From a virus, in the IMG/VR virus record IMGVR_UViG_3300031857_000692, positions 1 to 34,423 of that record: DNA of 34,423 nt; one strand, given 5' to 3'. The position numbers and the translations under genes were made by a program. A model generated the notes under the pieces. That model made no database searches and was not told the origin of the DNA. It saw only the letters and a program-made list of their open reading frames with translations. Within the stretch, counting starts at the first letter, position 1. Every line of letters begins with the position of its first letter. Below are positions 21,669 to 28,725 of the stretch, piece after piece.

Positions 21669-21922
21669 CGCACGTCGATGGCTTTGCTGCTGAGTTCCAG
21701 CTGGGCAATGCGCCAGCCTTTGCCGTCTGCGTCTGCCACCTCGTAGTGCGGCGAGTAGATGCCCACGGTGGAGAGGTGCAGCAGGCGGCGGGTGATGATG
21801 ACGGGCTCGGAATTGATCCAGCCACGGACGTAGGCACGCTTGCCCAGCTTGAATCGGAACCTTGAATCCTCGTCGTCGGCAATGAGCAGCTCAGGCGCTG
21901 CGGTGGTGGTGTCGGTGGTCAC
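21665..21922 (-). CDS. Small protein, 85 residues
   Basis: Read from GTG 21922, which overlaps the upstream stop (GTGA). It is beta-rich with KLGKRAYVRGWINSEPVIIT, RRLLHLSTVGIYSPHYEV and ADADGKGWRIAQLEL, suggesting a compact SH3-like or OB-like barrel. A longer frame to 22048 exists but would run through the upstream gene. Function unknown. Confidence 0.6.
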   Translation of the reverse strand: MTTDTTTAAPELLIADDEDSRFRFKLGKRAYVRGWINSEPVIITRRLLHLSTVGIYSPHYEVADADGKGWRIAQLELSSKAIDVR

Positions 21923-22068
21923 TTGGAAGACAGGCAAAGGACACGGGCTAAGGTCTCGGTGTAGAGCACACGACACACCAGCCACTTCTGGGGCAGGAAG
22001 TAAATGGCTAGGCCGATCTGCAGGGACAGCACGGCGCAGACGAGGCACAGCCAGGCGCGGTCAGTCAT
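21919..22068 (-). CDS. Small membrane protein, 49 residues
   Basis: MTDRAWLCLVCAVLSLQIGL continues into AIYFLPQKW: one membrane segment at about residues 5-25, then a short polar tail. It overlaps both neighbours by a few bases in the operon. Function unknown. Confidence 0.55.
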   Translation of the reverse strand: MTDRAWLCLVCAVLSLQIGLAIYFLPQKWLVCRVLYTETLARVLCLSSK

Positions 22069-22387
22069 CGAGTTGCTCCAGGGCGCGGCGAAGAAGGGAC
22101 AAGTCGCATTGCAGGTCAACGCGCTTTTGCAGGCCGGTGACTACCTCAAGCGCCTGCTCCTTCAAGCTCGGCGGCTTGGGGCGTCGGGTATTGCGGAGGT
22201 TGTCTACGCCTTGGATCCCCCAGCGCTGCAGCTGGTCCAGACACGCCTCCAGCTCTTGGTCGGCACCCCATTGGGCGGCCTGCATGGCGATCATTCGTTC
22301 GTAGCTCAGATCTTCTTCGGTGTAGCGAAGACCTCGGCACCATTCGGCCACTTGCTCAATGGTGGGGTCAAGGGTGGGAACACTCAT
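22061..22387 (-). CDS. Small helical protein, 108 residues
   Basis: Acidic and helical, with TIEQVAEWCRGLRYTEEDLS, YERMIAMQAAQWGADQELEA and a C-terminal helix LLRRALEQLDD. It overlaps the upstream gene by ATGA and the downstream membrane protein by eight bases. No family is recognised. Confidence 0.65.
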   Translation of the reverse strand: MSVPTLDPTIEQVAEWCRGLRYTEEDLSYERMIAMQAAQWGADQELEACLDQLQRWGIQGVDNLRNTRRPKPPSLKEQALEVVTGLQKRVDLQCDLSLLRRALEQLDD

Positions 22388-22647
22388 GGAAGGGTGCGGT
22401 AGGTGAGGTAAGCCATGTCCCGGCGGTGCTGCTGCTCCTTTTGATCAAGGGACACCGCGTACCAAGCCAGGAGGAAGGTGCCCACGGCAAAGACGGTCAG
22501 GGCTCCGCGATAGGTAAAGGCCTTGGCAAAAGCCGCAGCACAGCGGTTGGGGCGGCGAGGCGATGCAACGCGACGTGAACGAGGCGCAGCGGCACGAATA
22601 CGGGCGCGAGCACGGGCATTACAGAAAGGGGGAAGCTCAGGGCTCAT
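22384..22647 (-). CDS. Small membrane protein with basic N-terminus
   Basis: This 87-residue protein has an Arg/Ala-rich N-terminal 35 residues, a membrane segment at about residues 48-66 (GALTVFAVGTFLLAWYAVSL), then a charged tail (DQKEQQHRRDMAYL). It overlaps neighbours on both sides by ATGA. Function unknown. Confidence 0.6.
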   Translation of the reverse strand: MSPELPPFCNARARARIRAAAPRSRRVASPRRPNRCAAAFAKAFTYRGALTVFAVGTFLLAWYAVSLDQKEQQHRRDMAYLTYRTLP

Positions 22648-22820
22648 TGGTGGCAGGGGAGGATGTTGAGCACGGTCGTGTTGCTGTGGATGGCCTCAAA
22701 CCGCTCTGAGGCGTAGACGGCATCCCAGTCCTCTGGCGTGACCCAGATGGTGGTGTCGTTGATCGGCACCTCTGGGAAGTAGGCAGAAGGGCGCCGGTAG
22801 GTGATGACGTAGGCAGGCAT
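22644..22820 (-). CDS. Small protein, 58 residues
   Basis: MPAYVITYRRPSAYFPEVPI, then NDTTIWVTPEDWDAVYASER and a short end LNILPCHQ. It overlaps the upstream stop by TGATG and the downstream start by ATGA, which together with sensible composition supports translation. Function unknown. Confidence 0.6.
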   Translation of the reverse strand: MPAYVITYRRPSAYFPEVPINDTTIWVTPEDWDAVYASERFEAIHSNTTVLNILPCHQ

Positions 22821-23077
22821 CAGACTTCCCCCCGTGCTGCGGACGGCAGGACAAAGAACACGTCTTCGTCGCTGTCGGTGTCGTCGGGCTCCCCGGCCTC
22901 TTGCATGGCGAAGTAGGCATTAGCCCAGCTCAGGAACTGCTGATCGCTCCAGTAGCTGATGTAGGAGCCACCGAGGTAGACCCAGTAGCTGGTCTCCCCA
23001 AGGCCGCCGTGCTGGATGCGGGGCTCAAGGCCTGCGGTTTCGCAGGCGGCCATGGCGTCGTCAACGGTGGCGAACAT
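22820..23077 (-). CDS. Small protein, 85 residues
   Basis: MFATVDDAMAACETAGLEPR, then a Tyr/Trp-rich strand section (TSYWVYLGGSYISYW) and an acidic tail (DDTDSDEDVFFVLP). Overlaps neighbours at both ends. Function unknown. Confidence 0.65.
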   Translation of the reverse strand: MFATVDDAMAACETAGLEPRIQHGGLGETSYWVYLGGSYISYWSDQQFLSWANAYFAMQEAGEPDDTDSDEDVFFVLPSAARGEV

Positions 23078-23400
23078 CAGACCAGCTCCTTTGTGCGATC
23101 AGGGCAGGTGGAAGCGGAGTGGATCACGGCGGCCAGCTTCTGGGCTTGGCCGCGCAGCTCCTGCACCCAGTCCTTGTCCATGGGGCGGGATTCGTCCCAG
23201 GCGTTGTCAGCAATGGCAGCGGCCACTGCGTCGGCAGCGTCCAGGAGGGACTCCAGCAGGGGCACCAGCGGCTGGTTACGGCTGCTGGCAGCGGGGCGGC
23301 TGCCACCACGCTGGAAGGCCTGCCCGAGGGGAGAGGCAACGGCATCCCGTGCGGCCTGGAGAACCAGATCGGACAGGGCGGATTCGCATTCGATGGTCAT
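23077..23400 (-). CDS. Small helical protein, 107 residues
   Basis: Helical and Ala-rich with LSDLVLQAARDAVASPLG, LVPLLESLLDAADAVAAAIA and a final ELRGQAQKLAAVIHSAS. It has its own copy of the early element (CTCCGCTTTCCAAA at 23404-23417) three bases before the ATG. Function unknown. Confidence 0.65.
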   Translation of the reverse strand: MTIECESALSDLVLQAARDAVASPLGQAFQRGGSRPAASSRNQPLVPLLESLLDAADAVAAAIADNAWDESRPMDKDWVQELRGQAQKLAAVIHSASTCPDRTKELV

Positions 23401-23403
23401 GGG

Positions 23404-23417
23404 TTTGGAAAGCGGAG
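23404..23417 (-). promoter_or_regulatory. Early element copy
   Basis: CTCCGCTTTCCAAA on the minus strand, three bases before ATG 23400. It matches the pattern of other early-gene copies. Confidence 0.4.
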
Positions 23418-23426
23418 GGACGGGAG

Positions 23427-23648
23427 TCAGCGGAAACCGGCGGATGCCCAGGACAGGGCAGCACGCTCATCGCGGGCAGCGGTGACCTGTTCGCAGAGGA
23501 TTGCGTCGGCCACGGTGTCGATCTGGTCATTGAGGCCATCGAACAGCAGGGAGGCCTCAACGGAGTCGGCCAGATCCCAGAGCTGATCGCTGATCTTGTC
23601 GCCGTAGGCGGACTGCAGCCGCTCGGCAATGAAGTCTCTGAGGGTCAT
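23427..23648 (-). CDS. First gene of small-gene operon, 73 residues
   Basis: MTLRDFIAERLQSAYGDKIS, then LADSVEASLLFDGLNDQIDT and a helix to WASAGFR. ATG 23648 is chosen because upstream in-frame sequence is the regulatory gap. It probably opens the ten-gene operon. Function unknown. Confidence 0.65.
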   Translation of the reverse strand: MTLRDFIAERLQSAYGDKISDQLWDLADSVEASLLFDGLNDQIDTVADAILCEQVTAARDERAALSWASAGFR

Positions 23649-23802
23649 GGGGTGGTGGGTGCGGGGCGGGAGGTCCGCCTGTTGTGACTGTAAACCCTGT
23701 CCCTTGGCTTTGGGAGGCGGATTGTTGCATCTCGTCATGCGGGCTTGGAAAGCGAAGGGGTAGGCTCCGGGAACTGCCGCCGTGGGGCGGCCTCTGAGAG
23801 CT
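23649..23802. promoter_or_regulatory. Divergent regulatory gap with two early elements
   Basis: On the minus strand ATCCGCCTCCCAAA (23709-23722) and CTTCGCTTTCCAAG (23744-23757) are two copies of the early element, both pointing toward the small-gene operon. A weak -10 candidate (TTACAG) lies 15 bases after the CCCAAA at 23709. The 155-base gap presumably drives both the operon and the regulator at 23803. Confidence 0.45.
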
Positions 23803-24402
23803 ATGAAACGCCGCACGTGGTCTGAGGCCGAGGATGAGTTCCTGCTGGGGCTGGCCGGCGATCTGCCGATGCCGCTGTTGCAGATGACGTGGACAGCAGA
23901 GGCGGCCAAGCGGGGCTGGAAGGACCGCAACATCCACGCGCTCAGGACGCGGATCTACAGGTTGGGTTGCCAGTCCACGCCCACCGGCAAGTGGATGACG
24001 GTCTCCGGGCTGCTGGGTCTAGGCATCCACCGCAAGACACTGAGCGACTGGCTCACGCAGGGTGTCATCCCGTCGCGGCTGACGAGGGGAAGGAACCTGC
24101 GCTATTTCAAGCGGTCAGACGTGCGGGCCCTGGCGCGGCGGGAACCCTGGCGGTTTGGCGGATGCCAGGCAGACGATCTGTTCTGCGTGCTGGAAGACCG
24201 GGAGCTGGCCGAGCGGATCGCAGCGGACTACCCGTACCGGCAAGGCATGGCGATTCCTGTGCGGTGCCTTGATACGGGCAGGGTGTGGCCCTCGGCATCG
24301 GAGGCAGCAAGGGCCGTGTACTGCACGCAGCAAGCGATCAACGACGGGATCAGGGAAGGCCGGCGGGTGGTGGGGATGCGTTGGGAACGGGTGGCAGCCT
24401 GA
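23803..24402 (+). CDS. DNA-binding regulator (SANT/Myb-like, MerR-like HTH, NUMOD-like)
   Basis: This 199-residue protein has an N-terminal RRTWSEAEDEFLLGLAGDLP and RLGC block that resembles Myb/SANT-type binding helices. Residues 65-110 (MTVSGLLGLGIHRKTLSDWL, then RNLRYFKRSDVRAL) resemble a MerR/excisionase winged HTH. Residues 150-199 (VRCLDTGRVWPSASEAARAV, then GMRWERV) resemble a NUMOD1-type DNA-binding repeat. It stands alone, divergent from the ten-gene minus operon, so it may control that operon and itself. This domain combination is known in phage-borne regulators. Confidence 0.65.
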   Translation: MKRRTWSEAEDEFLLGLAGDLPMPLLQMTWTAEAAKRGWKDRNIHALRTRIYRLGCQSTPTGKWMTVSGLLGLGIHRKTLSDWLTQGVIPSRLTRGRNLRYFKRSDVRALARREPWRFGGCQADDLFCVLEDRELAERIAADYPYRQGMAIPVRCLDTGRVWPSASEAARAVYCTQQAINDGIREGRRVVGMRWERVAA

Positions 24403-24475
24403 TGCCTGTTGTGGCTAGGGTTTCCGGGTCGTTTTGCACCCTCGTCCAAGAGTCCGTTGTGGGGGCCAGCGGTGA

Positions 24476-24498
24476 GCCCTAGGGCGTTCCCCTAGGGC
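24476..24498. terminator. Symmetric GC hairpin between convergent genes
   Basis: GCCCTAGGG, CGTTC, CCCTAGGGC: a perfect 9-bp stem with 5-base loop, each arm containing the palindrome CCCTAGGG. It lies between the convergent genes ending at 24402 (+) and 24509 (-). It may be a bidirectional terminator, though neither side has a U-tract. Confidence 0.5.
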
Positions 24499-24508
24499 AG
24501 CCTCTACC

Positions 24509-24910
24509 TCAGGCAGCGACCATGGCGAGTAGTTCAGCGCGGCGGAATCGCTTGGAGCGGATGCCGGTGAGTTCGCGCAGCTGGCGGACGGAGAGGTGTG
24601 CCAGCTCATCGAACAAGGGCGCCACGGCGGGCGGTGCGGGCACCGGGGCAGGCTCAGGGGCGGCTGCGGGTGCAGGGTCCTCGGGGCGGACCCAGAGGGC
24701 CACCCAGTGCCGGCTGAGGGCGTCGTTCGCCTTGTGAACCGCAGTGCCGAGGCCCTTGCCCAGCAGGTACAGGATGACGGCGAAGGTGACGACGCCGCGG
24801 GTGACGAAGTAGCCGATCAGCTCCCAGTCAAGCTGGGCCCAGAACCAGCGGAGCGCCAGCCAGACGTGGCCTGCGATGCGGCCAGCGTGAGCGGGGATGG
24901 TCTTGGTCAT
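24509..24910 (-). CDS. Membrane-anchored protein with SAP-like C-terminus
   Basis: This 133-residue protein starts at ATG 24910 after a good AGAGG ribosome-binding site. There is a hydrophobic segment at about residues 32-56 (YFVTRGVVTFAVILYLLGKG), a Pro/Ala-rich linker (APAAAPEPAPVPAPPAVAP), then residues 102-133 (LAHLSVRQLRELTGIRSKRF, then RRAELLAMV) with the helix-extension-helix look of SAP/Rho-N domains that bind nucleic acid. It might tether phage DNA or RNA to the membrane; this is inference. Confidence 0.6.
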   Translation of the reverse strand: MTKTIPAHAGRIAGHVWLALRWFWAQLDWELIGYFVTRGVVTFAVILYLLGKGLGTAVHKANDALSRHWVALWVRPEDPAPAAAPEPAPVPAPPAVAPLFDELAHLSVRQLRELTGIRSKRFRRAELLAMVAA

Positions 24911-25201
24911 GATTCCTCTTGCCCTTGTCGGGCGGGATCCGGGAGGCCTCTCAGTGCCTGCGACCGGGTGGATGTGCCGGTGGACGGGGCAGCGCCGCGT
25001 CGTCCTTCGACTCCCCCATTGTCGCCATTGGGAACCCCCATGGCGCTCACCTGTCACATGTCTACACAGTGCGGTGGCGGGAGGGCTCTAGGATGGCTGG
25101 GCAGTAGCGGGTGGTGCCGACTGTCTCTTTCCGGCTGTGTGATGCAGCCAGAGAGGGTGCGGACGGGGCCCCGGGGAGACTCGGGGTCTCGTTGTAGGCA
25201 C
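24911..25201. other. Intergenic region, no gene supported
   Basis: 291 bases without a convincing gene. It holds the ribosome-binding site of the minus gene at 24910, a small hairpin GAGAC, TCGGG, GTCTC (25176-25190), and at its right edge a perfect inverted repeat TGTAGG, CA, CCTACA (25193-25206) that overlaps the stop codon of the HNH gene. A promoter for the gene at 24910 must lie here but no strong match was seen. Confidence 0.5.
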
Positions 25202-26074
25202 CTACAGCGGCTGCCAGTTCAGAGCCGCGCCCTTTGAGCAGTTTTGCGAGGCCCACAGAGGCTGCAGGTTGCTGTAGTGAAAGCACTGACGCTGCTGCTC
25301 GGGATCCGTAAGGTCAAAGCTGGCGCAGGGCCGGATATGGTCGATGTGCCAGCCGGTGCTCCCCCATGTCTCCCATGACATCCCTGGCTGAAATTGGCTC
25401 TCAATGTGCGCCCTCACTTCCGCAATTGAGCAGCCGATAAGCGCCAGGGTTGATTCGGATTTGTAGCCATGCTTGATGGCCTCTTTCACGCGATGGCGCA
25501 ATGCGCAAACGAGCCTAAAATTTAGGTCGTTTTCCCTGCGCGACTGAATGTATTGGCGCTTGTATTCAGTCACCTTTTCTTTGTTGGCCGCCAGCCACGA
25601 CTGATAGTAATCGCGGTGCTTTTCCGCATAACCCGCCGTCGCTCGGCGCCTAGCTTCTTTTGCGTTCTGCCTTTTGCGGTACTCTGGGTCAGTTCTTCTA
25701 CGGGCTTTGACGCGTTCGTTCAGGTTGGCCCTGCGCCGATAACCCGCGTCTTGGCATCTTCCTGAACAATACACGCGCTCTTTAAAAGAATCGCCAATAC
25801 GGCAGAACTTGGCACCCTGTGTCCCTTTGGAGATTCCATCCAAGACAACTTCCGCGGAGCAAACGTGGCACCTCAAGACAAAGCCAATTCTTGCTGTGCG
25901 CACTGGCACAGGCTTGAGTTGCGATTTCCTTTCTAGCTGCCATGCCCGCTTGCATGGAACGCATTGCCTTGTGGTGACGTATCTAACGTCAATGTGCCCA
26001 TTGCGGCACGGGACACCGGTAAAGAAAAAGCGCAGCCCCTGTCGCTGGGCTTCCGCGCGTGCAATGATCTCCAT
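25202..26074 (-). CDS. HNH endonuclease, paralogue of 3324-4034
   Basis: The N-terminal zinc-ribbon-like part (GLRFFFTGVPCRNGHIDVRY, then CVPCK) and C-terminal HNH (WHIDHIRPCASFDLTDPEQQ, then HYSNLQPLW) of this 290-residue protein match the protein at 3324. Compared with it, about 55 extra residues (around 60-115) add a further Cys-rich segment (CHVCSAEVVLDG, then VYCSGRCQDAGY). It follows the RusA gene and has its own leader hairpin. The DNA is AT-richer than its surroundings, consistent with recent arrival. Confidence 0.85.
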   Translation of the reverse strand: MEIIARAEAQRQGLRFFFTGVPCRNGHIDVRYVTTRQCVPCKRAWQLERKSQLKPVPVRTARIGFVLRCHVCSAEVVLDGISKGTQGAKFCRIGDSFKERVYCSGRCQDAGYRRRANLNERVKARRRTDPEYRKRQNAKEARRRATAGYAEKHRDYYQSWLAANKEKVTEYKRQYIQSRRENDLNFRLVCALRHRVKEAIKHGYKSESTLALIGCSIAEVRAHIESQFQPGMSWETWGSTGWHIDHIRPCASFDLTDPEQQRQCFHYSNLQPLWASQNCSKGAALNWQPL

Positions 26075-26098
26075 GGCTTCAGGTTGCTCTGAGGTCCG

Positions 26099-26137
26099 GG
26101 CGTAGGGGGCTGCAACCCCGCTACGCCACCTATTCTA
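26099..26137 (-). promoter_or_regulatory. HNH-leader hairpin, copy 3, with -10-like TAGAAT
   Basis: On the minus strand TAGAAT (26137-26132), AGGT, then a 29-base stem-loop (26127-26099): outer arm GGCGTAG, unpaired C, inner arm GGGG, loop TTGCAG, inner arm CCCC, outer arm CTACGCC; 24 bases to ATG 26074. The hexamer overlaps the RusA stop codon. Relative to the copy at 3271 two pairs are changed on both sides (G-C to C-G, A-T to G-C). Confidence 0.65.
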
Positions 26138-26594
26138 CACCGTCTGCCTTGGATTCAACAGGCGAAGACTTCGTGCCAAGAGGGACAATGGTGACAATTG
26201 CACCTGGCTGCTCGTCTCCTACGCAGTATCTTTTTTGAGCGATCAAGCTGACAACTCTTGCGTCGTCTTCAAACAGCACCTTCGTGAGAGCGTCTGCGAG
26301 TGCGCGGCTGATTTTGTCAATGTCAGGGCGCACCATGTGCCATCTTGGTGCGTTTGGCTTAATCGCTCCACTTTTTTTGAAATGATTGGCCGGCCGAGCA
26401 AACACAAACACGACGCTCAAAGAAACGGGGCCGGGAATGACCCCGACCCCGAGTGCCTCAGCGGTGGATTCAATGAGTTTCCGCCAGCGCGGGAGGTCTT
26501 TGCAGGATTCGACCATCCGGCCACGCATCAACACCTTCGACCCTTGGCTAGCGGGCTTCATGCCCTTGACCGTGAAGGTGATGGCCTCAGGCAT
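26130..26594 (-). CDS. rusA: RusA-like Holliday junction resolvase
   Basis: The 154-residue product carries the RusA pattern: an N-terminal strand FTVKGMKPASQGSK, then RPDIDKISRALADALT, VLFEDDARV and KRYC, with the conserved Asp residues of the active site in PDIDK and EDDA. RusA dimers cut four-way junctions during recombination and replication. ATG 26594 is preferred over GTG 26600 because it makes a TGATG overlap with the methyltransferase gene. It is somewhat longer than RusA (about 120) owing to a C-terminal extension. Confidence 0.85.
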   Translation of the reverse strand: MPEAITFTVKGMKPASQGSKVLMRGRMVESCKDLPRWRKLIESTAEALGVGVIPGPVSLSVVFVFARPANHFKKSGAIKPNAPRWHMVRPDIDKISRALADALTKVLFEDDARVVSLIAQKRYCVGDEQPGAIVTIVPLGTKSSPVESKADGVE

Positions 26595-27181
26595 CAGCAC
26601 AGCAGCAACTGCTCAACTACGGCAGGCAGCGCCGCCTCCCCCCATTGCTTACCCATGGCCTCTGCCACGCCTTCATAGGTGCGGCTGCGTTCCTTCCACC
26701 GATCAGGGCCAGGGGGCATCCTGTGGACCCTGTTCTCTCGGCCGCTGACCACGTTGGTGGGGCGCAGCTGCGGCAGGTTTTTCAGCCAGAGACAGGTGGC
26801 CTTCGTTTCACCGTGGCCGTGTTCCCACGGTTGGATGATCTGGTCCGGCGGCCTGATGGCACTGCTGATGATGCTGACTGGGTTTTCAATGCACCACCGC
26901 TCGATGGGGGCATCCATGAGCAGGCGCACAAAGTCCAAGGCTTCGCGCTGTTCCTGCTGTTTGCGGTGAAAATGACGGCTCCCGCTGACGGCCAGATGCG
27001 TGCAGGGGGGGTGGGCCACCATCAGATCGAACCCATCCCCCAGCAGATCCTGCACCGGCCCTTGGTAGTGAGGGCCGGGCGCCTCGGTGGGCAGCAGGTC
27101 GCAGCTGATGGCATCGTGGCCACGGCGGCGGAACGCATCACGCACCCTGCCGCTGTATTCACAGGCCACCAGAACGCGCAT
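26594..27181 (-). CDS. Short DNA cytosine methyltransferase-like protein
   Basis: This 195-residue protein opens MRVLVACEYSGRVRDAFRRR (motif I region), then FDLMVAHPPCTHLAVSGSRH, with the PPC catalytic motif of C5 methyltransferases, and a WCIENPVSII motif VI. It lacks a long target-recognition domain, as in the known short phage family. It could protect phage DNA from restriction or be a regulatory methylase. It overlaps SSB and RusA by one base each. Confidence 0.75.
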   Translation of the reverse strand: MRVLVACEYSGRVRDAFRRRGHDAISCDLLPTEAPGPHYQGPVQDLLGDGFDLMVAHPPCTHLAVSGSRHFHRKQQEQREALDFVRLLMDAPIERWCIENPVSIISSAIRPPDQIIQPWEHGHGETKATCLWLKNLPQLRPTNVVSGRENRVHRMPPGPDRWKERSRTYEGVAEAMGKQWGEAALPAVVEQLLLC

Positions 27182-27564
27182 CAGAACGGAACTTCCTCGT
27201 TATCCCGTGCTGCTGCAGGTTGCCGCCGTGCCGGCGCCTGCCGCTGCGGCTGCCCCTGCTGCACAACTTGCGCAGGTGTTGCCACCGACTCAGCGATCAC
27301 GACGGTCTTGTAGACCTTCTTGCCGGTGCTGCGATCATCCCAGCTTTCGGTGGTGATGCGGCCGAAGATTTCGACGGCATCGCCTCGCTTCATGTCGGCC
27401 AGTTGCTGGCCTTGGTCATCCCATGCGGCCACGTCCACCTTGTCCGGGTACTGGCGGCCGGGAGCCTGCGCGGCAATGAGGCACGTTGCCTTGGACTTGC
27501 CGGAATCGAAGAACTTGATGCGGGGATCGAAGGCGAGGGTGCCAACGAGATGGACTTGGTTCAT
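27181..27564 (-). CDS. ssb: Single-stranded DNA-binding protein
   Basis: This 127-residue protein has an OB-fold start MNQVHLVGTLAFDPRIKFF, then a central DKVDVAAWDDQGQQLADMKR and VEIFGRITTESW, a disordered Gln/Arg/Pro linker, and the acidic tip DNEEVPF that recruits partner enzymes in bacterial SSBs. It is part of the SSAP-SSB-methylase-RusA operon. ATG 27564 overlaps the previous stop. Confidence 0.9.
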   Translation of the reverse strand: MNQVHLVGTLAFDPRIKFFDSGKSKATCLIAAQAPGRQYPDKVDVAAWDDQGQQLADMKRGDAVEIFGRITTESWDDRSTGKKVYKTVVIAESVATPAQVVQQGQPQRQAPARRQPAAARDNEEVPF

Positions 27565-27740
27565 TGCAGGTTCCAGGTGGATTGATGACCGTGCGGGAGA
27601 ACACGGGCGAGCATGGTGAAGCCGGGCTCTACGGCCTGCGGTGTGCGGGCGATGTAGGGCGGGCGATGGGCGGGGTGGACGATGAAGCAGGGTGTGCCGG
27701 TGGCGTCGGCAATGGCGCGGGCCTGGTCGTAGAGGGTCAT
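27561..27740 (-). CDS. Small protein between annealing protein and SSB
   Basis: 59 residues: MTLYDQARAIADATGTPCFI, then VHPAHRPPYIARTPQ and a short end STWNLQ. ATGA overlaps at both ends link it to the recombination operon. The composition is protein-like, but no family is recognised. Confidence 0.6.
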   Translation of the reverse strand: MTLYDQARAIADATGTPCFIVHPAHRPPYIARTPQAVEPGFTMLARVLPHGHQSTWNLQ

Positions 27741-28531
27741 GCCGCAGCCCCCGCGAGGCTGAGCAGGCTCTGGTCTTCGGGATCCTCAAGGTCCGAGGGC
27801 TCAGGCACCAGCACCACCTCACCCGTGCGCGGGTTGGTGCCGGCATTGAACGCCGCGATGTTGTCCGGCCGGGTGATCCAGGTGGGGATTTTTTCCAGCT
27901 GCTCCTGAGGCACCTGGCGCAGGGCCTGCGTGGTGCCACCGCTGAACAGGTGGCAAACGGTGCGGATGCCGAAGGGGGTGAGGTCGCTGCGGGTGATGGC
28001 AGCCTCCACGCTCTGCAGCACCTTGGCCGGGTCAGGCGTGCGGGCAGGCGATGCCGGTGCCGGCGTGTCCCGGTGGGGATTCTCGATCTCTTCCCGTGCC
28101 CACAACTGCCATGCCAGGCCGAACGTGGCCGCTGCGGCCGTGCAGAGGCAACGGCGGTGGGAGTCGGTCAAGTCACGGGCGCTGATCCGCTCCATGGGCA
28201 CCGGAGCATTGCGGTTGTCCATGACCGCCTGAGGGAAGTCGGGCGTCACCGCGGCATCAGGGCCGGTGAAGTAGCCGACCACGTAGCCAGTGCCGTTGGG
28301 GGCTGCCCAAACGTGGTGGCCCTCTGCGGTGGGCCTCAGGTGGAACTGCCAGCCGGGGGCATGGACGTGGAGCAGGTGCGCGACGCGGCACCAGTTGATG
28401 TAGTCGGCTTGGTAGGAGCCGGTGCCTTTGGTGCTGACGTCATCGGTCGTGATGACGCCTGCCAGGTTTGGGAAGCCAATGGCTTCTGTGACGGGCTCCG
28501 TGTCTGCAGGAGCCCTGCGCGTGGTGGCCAT
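27737..28531 (-). CDS. Single-strand annealing protein, DUF1071/Sak type
   Basis: This 264-residue protein has the Sak-type order: YQADYINWCRVAHLLHVHAP, then a strand pair GYVVGYFTG, DFPQAVMDNRNAPVPMERIS, then DSHRRCLCTAAAATFGLAWQ and LWAREEIENP. In these proteins a helix with a conserved Arg-Cys pattern follows the PVMD-like motif. They anneal complementary strands and act with SSB, RusA and helicases in phage recombination. It is first in the operon, downstream of a well-marked control region. Confidence 0.75.
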   Translation of the reverse strand: MATTRRAPADTEPVTEAIGFPNLAGVITTDDVSTKGTGSYQADYINWCRVAHLLHVHAPGWQFHLRPTAEGHHVWAAPNGTGYVVGYFTGPDAAVTPDFPQAVMDNRNAPVPMERISARDLTDSHRRCLCTAAAATFGLAWQLWAREEIENPHRDTPAPASPARTPDPAKVLQSVEAAITRSDLTPFGIRTVCHLFSGGTTQALRQVPQEQLEKIPTWITRPDNIAAFNAGTNPRTGEVVLVPEPSDLEDPEDQSLLSLAGAAA

Positions 28532-28553
28532 GATTTCTGCGGTGGTGGTGCGG

Positions 28554-28567
28554 GTGCCCTAGGGCAC
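28554..28567. promoter_or_regulatory. 14-bp palindrome GTGCCCTAGGGCAC
   Basis: A perfect palindrome 22 bases before ATG 28531. A minus-strand -10 candidate TAGGAT (28579-28574) would place transcription start at its edge, so the palindrome could be an operator covering the start site. Shares the CCCTAGGG core with the hairpin at 24476. Confidence 0.55.
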
Positions 28568-28586
28568 TGCTGCATCCTACCTCAAC

Positions 28587-28676
28587 CCCTGCGGTTTGGG
28601 AGGCAGGGGAACAGTCTCACGTAGCACTGCCGGGAGGCTGGCAGCCGTGCTACAGGTGCCCTGCGCTTTGGGAGGC
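28587..28676 (-). promoter_or_regulatory. Twin early-element repeats with hairpin between
   Basis: CCCTGCGGTTTGGGAGGC (28587-28604) and CCCTGCGCTTTGGGAGGC (28659-28676) differ at one base. On the minus strand each carries CTCCCAAA, the core of the early element, and points toward the annealing-protein gene. Between them, GTAGCAC (28621-28627) and GTGCTAC (28647-28653) form a 7-bp stem extended by TGCC/GGCA with a bulge. Confidence 0.5.
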
Positions 28677-28690
28677 CGCATCCCCGGCGC

Positions 28691-28725
28691 TATGCGTGTC
28701 GCGCATAAAGGGAGGCGTTTCCTCC
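28691..28725. promoter_or_regulatory. Two adjacent small inverted repeats
   Basis: TATGCG, TGTCG, CGCATA (28691-28707) and GGAGG, CGTTT, CCTCC (28711-28725). Operators or RNA hairpins are both possible. Confidence 0.35.

Noticed and set aside
24476-24498. CCCTAGGG hairpin taken as an operator shared with 28554
   Set aside because: Shares the 8-base core but its place between convergent gene ends fits a terminator better.
25062-25286. Possible small minus gene overlapping the HNH 3' end
   Set aside because: Most of it overlaps HNH codons in another frame and there is no ribosome-binding site or family similarity.
26645-27313. Plus-strand open frame of 222 codons
   Set aside because: Antisense to methyltransferase and SSB, both recognised families.
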